From Setophaga petechia (Eukaryota; Chordata; Aves; Passeriformes; Parulidae), in the NCBI GenBank assembly GCA_024362935.1, contig JANCRA010000003.1, positions 43,957,291 through 44,021,290 on the forward strand: DNA of 64,000 nucleotides, in the 5' to 3' direction. Of this stretch, positions 63,201 through 64,000 are shown piece after piece. Below the pieces are notes generated by a model. That model worked only from the letters and a program-made list of their open reading frames with translations, did not search any database and had not been told where the DNA came from. Each line of letters begins with the position of its first letter. Positions within the stretch are counted from its first letter, which is position 1. The position numbers and the translations under genes were made by a program.

Positions 63201-64000
63201 GATGGCCAAGTTCTGTAACCTTCTGAGTAGAAGGAGGTGTAACAGTGGTCCTAGTGGTCTGTACCACAGCACCTGAAGATGTCTGCAAGGAGAAGGGGCC
63301 TGCTGAAGATGGTGACAGGGATGGCTGAGCTGCAGCTGCTGGAATTTTCACTGCTTCTGTCACACTTTGGACTGCAGGTTTTAATGCTGTAGTAACCATT
63401 TTAGTTTCTACTGAATATTTTGGTGTGGTTTTTACTTCTGGTAGCAGTTGTGTTAAAGGTGAAGAAACTAATTTATCTCCTAGATACTCAGAGGTGGAGA
63501 AAGTGTGAGAAGGCTTTGTTACTGGAAGTGTGACAGAAGGGGACAGAGAGGATTTTTCTTTGCCTGTCATTATTTTTTTGGTTGTTATGAGCTGACTACT
63601 GAATTCAGAGGTTGGGGAGAATGTGGTATCAGTGATATTCACCAGTGATTTTTCATCTGCTACTGTTGTTATTGAACTTGATTGCCCTAATATAGAAGAT
63701 AAAATAGAGAAAGTTGGGACTGGAGAGGTCTTTTCTGTTAACACAGATTTTTGTATAGTTGTTCTAGGATATAAAGATGTTATTTCATGGGATGTACTCA
63801 TGGGACTGAGAGTTGTCAGTGATGCTTCTTTTCCATCTGAGGGTAGTGAAGGAAGAGAAATGTTTAAAAAAATTAGAGAACCTGATGGTGGAAAAGACAA
63901 AGCTGATGGCTTTCCAGTAGAGATGGTAGTAATCCTTTCTACTTGGGATTTACCAGGCAGTGTTGTCAACAATGTGGTTTCAGTCCCATGCAGGAGAGCA
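39048..64000 (-). CDS. OTOG: OTOG (otogelin), 3' part of the gene: 21 coding exons, 5' end outside window
   Basis: Otogelin is a secreted, N-glycosylated, mucin-related protein of the acellular membranes of the inner ear (tectorial membrane, otoconial membranes, cupulae); loss of human OTOG causes deafness DFNB18B (family knowledge). The sequence shows, in order, a Ser/Thr/Pro-rich mucin exon, a VWC-like exon, a VWD-C8-TIL assembly (D4), several VWC-like cysteine modules and a terminal cystine knot. The joined coding sequence is one open frame: 690 residues from the partial mucin exon plus 870 from the following 20 exons, all with GT-AG borders and matching phases. Otogelin is chosen over otogelin-like because of the very long mucin exon and close residue-by-residue agreement with mammalian otogelin as I remember it, including the ends [17 protein letters not shown] and EPTDC-CQWS. 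The N-terminal half and promoter lie past position 64,000. USH1C would be expected further right from vertebrate gene order (inference). Confidence 0.93.
40510..40589 (-). CDS. OTOG: OTOG exon 20: start of C-terminal cystine knot (CTCK)
   Basis: The exon is 80 bp, phase 1 in and phase 0 out, with acceptor CCCATTTTGCAG and donor GTAAGT. It encodes [20 protein letters not shown] and then CRSNTP. The spacing of cysteines and the VTVRMTI strand are the opening of the cystine knot domain that lets mucins and VWF dimerise through disulfides. The following intron is 1,261 bp (39,249-40,509), with nothing recognised. Confidence 0.93.
42887..42907. promoter_or_regulatory. SOX-type palindrome, copy 1
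   Basis: CATTGTTG and CAACAATG form perfect 8-bp inverted arms around GCTGA. Each arm contains a core SOX site (ATTGTT/AACAAT). It is preceded by AGTA, as is copy 2. It lies in the longest OTOG intron. Confidence 0.45.
43040..43060. promoter_or_regulatory. SOX-type palindrome, copy 2
   Basis: The arms CATTGTTG and CAACAATG are the same as in copy 1, around GAAAT, again preceded by AGTA, with the same 5-base spacer length, 153 bp from copy 1. The sequence between the copies is unrelated to the palindromes. Confidence 0.45.
43301..43420 (-). mobile_element. CR1 LINE fragment in an OTOG intron
   Basis: It reads GGATCACAGAATGGCTGAGG, CTGGAAGAGACCTCTGGAGG and TCACCTGGTCCTGCTTCTCT on the plus strand, a different CR1 subgroup (pattern 'GGAAGAGACCTCTGGAG') from those in the intergenic region. 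It is on the same strand as the gene. Confidence 0.8.
45155..45200 (-). CDS. OTOG: OTOG exon 19: 46-bp exon leading into the cystine knot
   Basis: The exon is 46 bp, phase 0 in and phase 1 out, with acceptor CTCCCTTGGTCAG and donor GTAAGT. It encodes [15 protein letters not shown]; the split codon gives the next cysteine. [11 protein letters not shown] across the junction is the VWC end that precedes the C-terminal cystine knot. The following intron is the longest here (4,565 bp). Confidence 0.9.
46036..46155 (-). CDS. OTOG: OTOG exon 18: cysteine-rich segment
   Basis: The exon is 120 bp, phase 0-0, with acceptor AATGTTTGGCAG and donor GTCAGT. It encodes [20 protein letters not shown] and [20 protein letters not shown] is a strongly otogelin-like motif and carries an N-glycosylation site (NET). 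The following intron is 835 bp (45,201-46,035). Confidence 0.91.
46567..46671 (-). CDS. OTOG: OTOG exon 17: cysteine-rich segment
   Basis: The exon is 105 bp, phase 0-0, with acceptor TTTTGGCAG and donor GTGAGT. It encodes [20 protein letters not shown] and then [10 protein letters not shown], with two N-glycosylation sites (NLS and NGT). CCGSC ends the VWC module begun in the previous exon. The following intron is 411 bp (46,156-46,566). Confidence 0.91.
47471..47649 (-). CDS. OTOG: OTOG exon 16: VWC-like module 6
   Basis: The exon is 179 bp, phase 1 in and phase 0 out, with acceptor TTTTCTTCCAG and donor GTAAGG. It encodes [20 protein letters not shown], then [20 protein letters not shown] and DCAVKCKA. 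The pattern G-x-x-x-x-PG-x-x-x-V followed by C-x-x-x-x-C is the start of a VWC domain. An N-glycosylation site (NTS) is present. The following intron is 799 bp (46,672-47,470). Confidence 0.92.
48122..48197 (-). CDS. OTOG: OTOG exon 15: cysteine-rich linker
   Basis: The exon is 76 bp, phase 0 in and phase 1 out, with acceptor TTTATACCCACAG and donor GTAAGT. It encodes [20 protein letters not shown] and ends VKYKC. It carries one N-glycosylation site (NST). The following intron is 472 bp (47,650-48,121). Confidence 0.9.
48721..48761 (-). CDS. OTOG: OTOG exon 14: 41-bp micro-exon
   Basis: At 41 bp this is the smallest exon traced; phase 1 in and phase 0 out, with acceptor TTTTGTTTCAG and donor GTATGA. 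It encodes [14 protein letters not shown]. It is too short to be seen as an open frame on its own but is needed to join the frames of its neighbours (phase 1 to 0). The peptide CxCxTIPxPxC matches otogelin. The following intron is 523 bp (48,198-48,720). Confidence 0.88.
49096..49194 (-). CDS. OTOG: OTOG exon 13: VWC-like module 5
   Basis: The exon is 99 bp, phase 1-1, with acceptor CTTTGGTTTCAG and donor GTAAAA. It encodes [20 protein letters not shown] and ends [11 protein letters not shown]. It is GC-richer than its neighbours. The segment [13 protein letters not shown] closely resembles mammalian otogelin as I recall it. The following intron is 334 bp (48,762-49,095). Confidence 0.92.
49365..49488. 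repeat. Imperfect inverted repeat (about 40-bp arms, 44-base loop) in an OTOG intron
   Basis: The left arm at about 49,365-49,404 (containing TCCAGAATTTGAGG and TTTGAAAC) pairs with the right arm at about 49,448-49,488 (containing GTTTCAGG and CCTCAAATTCTGGA) at about 90% identity. It could be a small MITE-like element or a stable RNA hairpin in the OTOG pre-mRNA. No target-site duplication was established. Confidence 0.75.
49699..49800 (-). CDS. OTOG: OTOG exon 12: VWC-like module 4
   Basis: The exon is 102 bp, phase 1-1, with acceptor TTGTTTTCTCCAG and donor GTAAGT. It encodes [19 protein letters not shown] with an N-glycosylation site (NTT) and ends GRCCPTYQC. The following intron is 504 bp (49,195-49,698) and contains the inverted repeat listed separately. 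Confidence 0.92.
51013..51123 (-). CDS. OTOG: OTOG exon 11: VWC-like module 3
   Basis: The exon is 111 bp, phase 1-1, with acceptor CCCTTGTTTCAG. It encodes [15 protein letters not shown] and ends [11 protein letters not shown]. The donor is GTACAG, the poorest match to the GTRAGT consensus among the exons traced here, although the preceding TGTG fits the neighbouring exons exactly. The following intron is 1,212 bp (49,801-51,012) and is AT-rich with no recognised feature. Confidence 0.88.
51471..51575 (-). CDS. OTOG: OTOG exon 10: VWC-like module 2
   Basis: The exon is 105 bp, phase 1-1, with acceptor TTTTTTGTGGCAG and donor GTAGGT. It encodes [15 protein letters not shown] and ends [11 protein letters not shown]. 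It is one compact cysteine module per exon, and skipping would leave the frame intact. An N-glycosylation site (NQS) lies near the start. The following intron is 347 bp (51,124-51,470). Confidence 0.92.
52316..52528 (-). CDS. OTOG: OTOG exon 9: VWC-like module 1 of the C-terminal run
   Basis: The exon is 213 bp, phase 1-1, with acceptor CCTGATCTAG and donor GTAAGT. It contains [16 protein letters not shown], a VWC-type core, then [20 protein letters not shown]. The ending CCPxxxC recurs at the end of the next four exons, so each seems to code one cysteine module. One potential N-glycosylation site (NCS) is present. The following intron is 740 bp (51,576-52,315). An open frame on the opposite strand overlapping this exon is a shadow. 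Confidence 0.92.
53396..53590 (-). CDS. OTOG: OTOG exon 8: TIL (trypsin-inhibitor-like) domain
   Basis: The exon is 195 bp, phase 1-1, with acceptor TTCCTTCCCAG and donor GTATAT (weak after position +4). It has many cysteines in the TIL pattern: [12 protein letters not shown], then [20 protein letters not shown], ending PEEKC. The C-x-C-x(n)-G segment and terminal CIPxxxC are the hallmarks of the TIL module of D assemblies. The following intron is 867 bp (52,529-53,395). Confidence 0.92.
54459..54597 (-). CDS. OTOG: OTOG exon 7: C8 domain
   Basis: The exon is 139 bp, phase 0 in and phase 1 out, with acceptor TTTGTTAG and donor GTGAGT. It encodes [20 protein letters not shown], then [10 protein letters not shown] and [10 protein letters not shown]. 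The cysteine spacing and the AAYVAMC helix are typical of the C8 domain that follows VWD in gel-forming mucins and otogelins. The following intron is 868 bp (53,591-54,458). Confidence 0.93.
55459..55679 (-). CDS. OTOG: OTOG exon 6: VWD/C8 junction
   Basis: The exon is 221 bp, phase 1 in and phase 0 out, with acceptor TAATTCATAG and donor GTATGT. It completes [16 protein letters not shown] at the end of VWD, then runs into C8 with DSWQVP and the paired cysteines of [14 protein letters not shown] and SSCHPY. Two N-x-S/T sites are visible (NCS and NQT). An alternative donor 6 bp downstream (GTTAAC) would add two residues but is weaker. The following intron is 861 bp (54,598-55,458). Confidence 0.92.
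58295..58478 (-). CDS. OTOG: OTOG exon 5: end of the VWD (D4) domain
   Basis: The exon is 184 bp, phase 0 in and phase 1 out, with acceptor TTGTTTAG and donor GTAAGT. It encodes beta-strand-rich VWD sequence ([30 protein letters not shown]) and ends in ALGLCG, the GLCG motif that closes VWD domains. The calcium-loop region continues in the next exon. The following intron is 2,615 bp (55,680-58,294), the second longest in the window, with no repeat or RNA gene I can recognise. Confidence 0.93.
58846..58935 (-). CDS. OTOG: OTOG exon 4: VWD (D4) domain, middle
   Basis: The exon is 90 bp, phase 0-0, with acceptor TTTTCTCCACAG and donor GTAAGT. It encodes 30 residues including [19 protein letters not shown], which carries a potential N-glycosylation site (NLT). 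The NSNSNSTS start is low in complexity. Its length is a multiple of three, so skipping would keep the frame but break the D4 fold. The following intron is short (367 bp, 58,479-58,845). Confidence 0.9.
60143..60279 (-). CDS. OTOG: OTOG exon 3: start of the VWD (D4) domain
   Basis: The exon is 137 bp, phase 1 in and phase 0 out. Its acceptor has a long pyrimidine tract (rich in T on the minus strand) and its donor is GTAACT. It contains the signature opening of a VWD domain, [19 protein letters not shown], followed by an YIVSQTPDE segment and HVLDCRM. The TYDG motif is the usual start of D domains in VWF, mucins and otogelins. The following intron is 1,207 bp (58,936-60,142) with no feature I recognise. 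Confidence 0.93.
61116..61284 (-). CDS. OTOG: OTOG exon 2: VWC-like cysteine module after the mucin region
   Basis: The exon is 169 bp, phase 0 in and phase 1 out, with acceptor CTGCCTTAG and donor GTAAG. It begins [20 protein letters not shown] and ends [11 protein letters not shown]. The CCPxWxC ending is the last cysteine cluster of a von Willebrand C-type module, here leading directly into the D4 domain. The following intron is 836 bp (60,280-61,115), with nothing recognisable apart from short A-rich tracts. Confidence 0.93.
61930..64000 (-). CDS. OTOG: OTOG exon 1 of window: mucin-like Ser/Thr/Pro-rich (PTS) exon, 5' end outside window
   Basis: This exon has 2,071 bases in one frame with no stop, open to the right edge, so its acceptor is not visible. 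It encodes 690 residues dominated by Ser, Thr, Pro, Ala and Val, with almost no cysteine until the last residues (LQTCT). This is the composition of an O-glycosylated mucin spacer. It ends with ACA followed by a GTGAGT donor (phase 0); the reading frame continues only 15 bases into the intron before a stop, which confirms the splice. In otogelin this region separates the D3 and D4 assemblies. It is weakly conserved between species, so alignment to mammals should work only at the end of the exon. Open frames on the opposite strand here are shadows of the biased composition. The following intron is 645 bp (61,285-61,929). Confidence 0.93.

Noticed and set aside
39048..64000. Otogelin-like (OTOGL) or a gel-forming mucin as alternative identity
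   Set aside because: MUC2/5 genes have repeated PTS arrays with CysD modules, and MUC6 lacks D4. The long PTS exon plus the D4 and C-terminal sequences fit otogelin much better than otogelin-like.
1..64000. CRISPR arrays, bacterial operons, tRNA or rRNA genes
   Set aside because: No regular short repeats with unique spacers, no tRNA A/B-box pair and no rRNA-like sequence were seen; the window is a vertebrate nuclear locus.

Overview
This is a vertebrate nuclear window, almost certainly from a bird. The evidence is a series of fragments of avian-type CR1 retrotransposons (their 3' ends read as repeats of 'ATCACAGAAT' next to 'GGTTTGGGTTGGAAGGGA'-like sequence), bird-typical AAACC/CAAA simple repeats, and a spliced gene with long AT-rich introns. 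No bacterial-style gene structure is present. The species cannot be fixed from the sequence.

The right-hand 25 kb (39,048-64,000, minus strand) carries the 3' part of one gene, OTOG (otogelin), a secreted, mucin-like, cysteine-rich glycoprotein of the acellular membranes of the inner ear. I could trace 21 consecutive coding exons. The first is the 3' part of a very large Ser/Thr/Pro-rich (mucin) exon that runs off the right edge. Twenty small exons follow, encoding a VWC-like module, the fourth von Willebrand D assembly (VWD, C8, TIL), a run of six VWC-like cysteine modules, further cysteine-rich linkers, and the C-terminal cystine knot ending in a stop codon at 39,048. All splice phases agree and all introns are GT-AG. 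In total about 1,560 residues are encoded here; the N-terminal half (D1-D3) lies beyond position 64,000.

The left-hand 38 kb (1-about 37,700) holds no protein-coding gene that I can support. It contains dispersed CR1 fragments in both orientations, minisatellites (72 bp unit at the left edge, 36 bp unit near 19.9 kb, about 22 bp unit near 22.0 kb), microsatellites, one perfect 60-bp-arm palindrome at 11.7 kb, and a small isolated CpG-rich, E-box/GATA-motif-rich block at 22.4-22.6 kb that looks regulatory. In mammals MYOD1 lies immediately downstream of OTOG, so this stretch may be the long upstream regulatory territory of MYOD1, whose coding region would lie beyond position 1. That is inference from known gene order and is not shown by the window.

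No undescribed multi-gene system is apparent. The most unusual items are the perfect palindrome at 11.7 kb, a pair of near-identical SOX-type palindromes 153 bp apart in the longest OTOG intron, the isolated CpG island, a hairpin-forming inverted repeat in another intron, and the strict one-module-per-exon, phase 1-1 layout of the otogelin C-terminal half.
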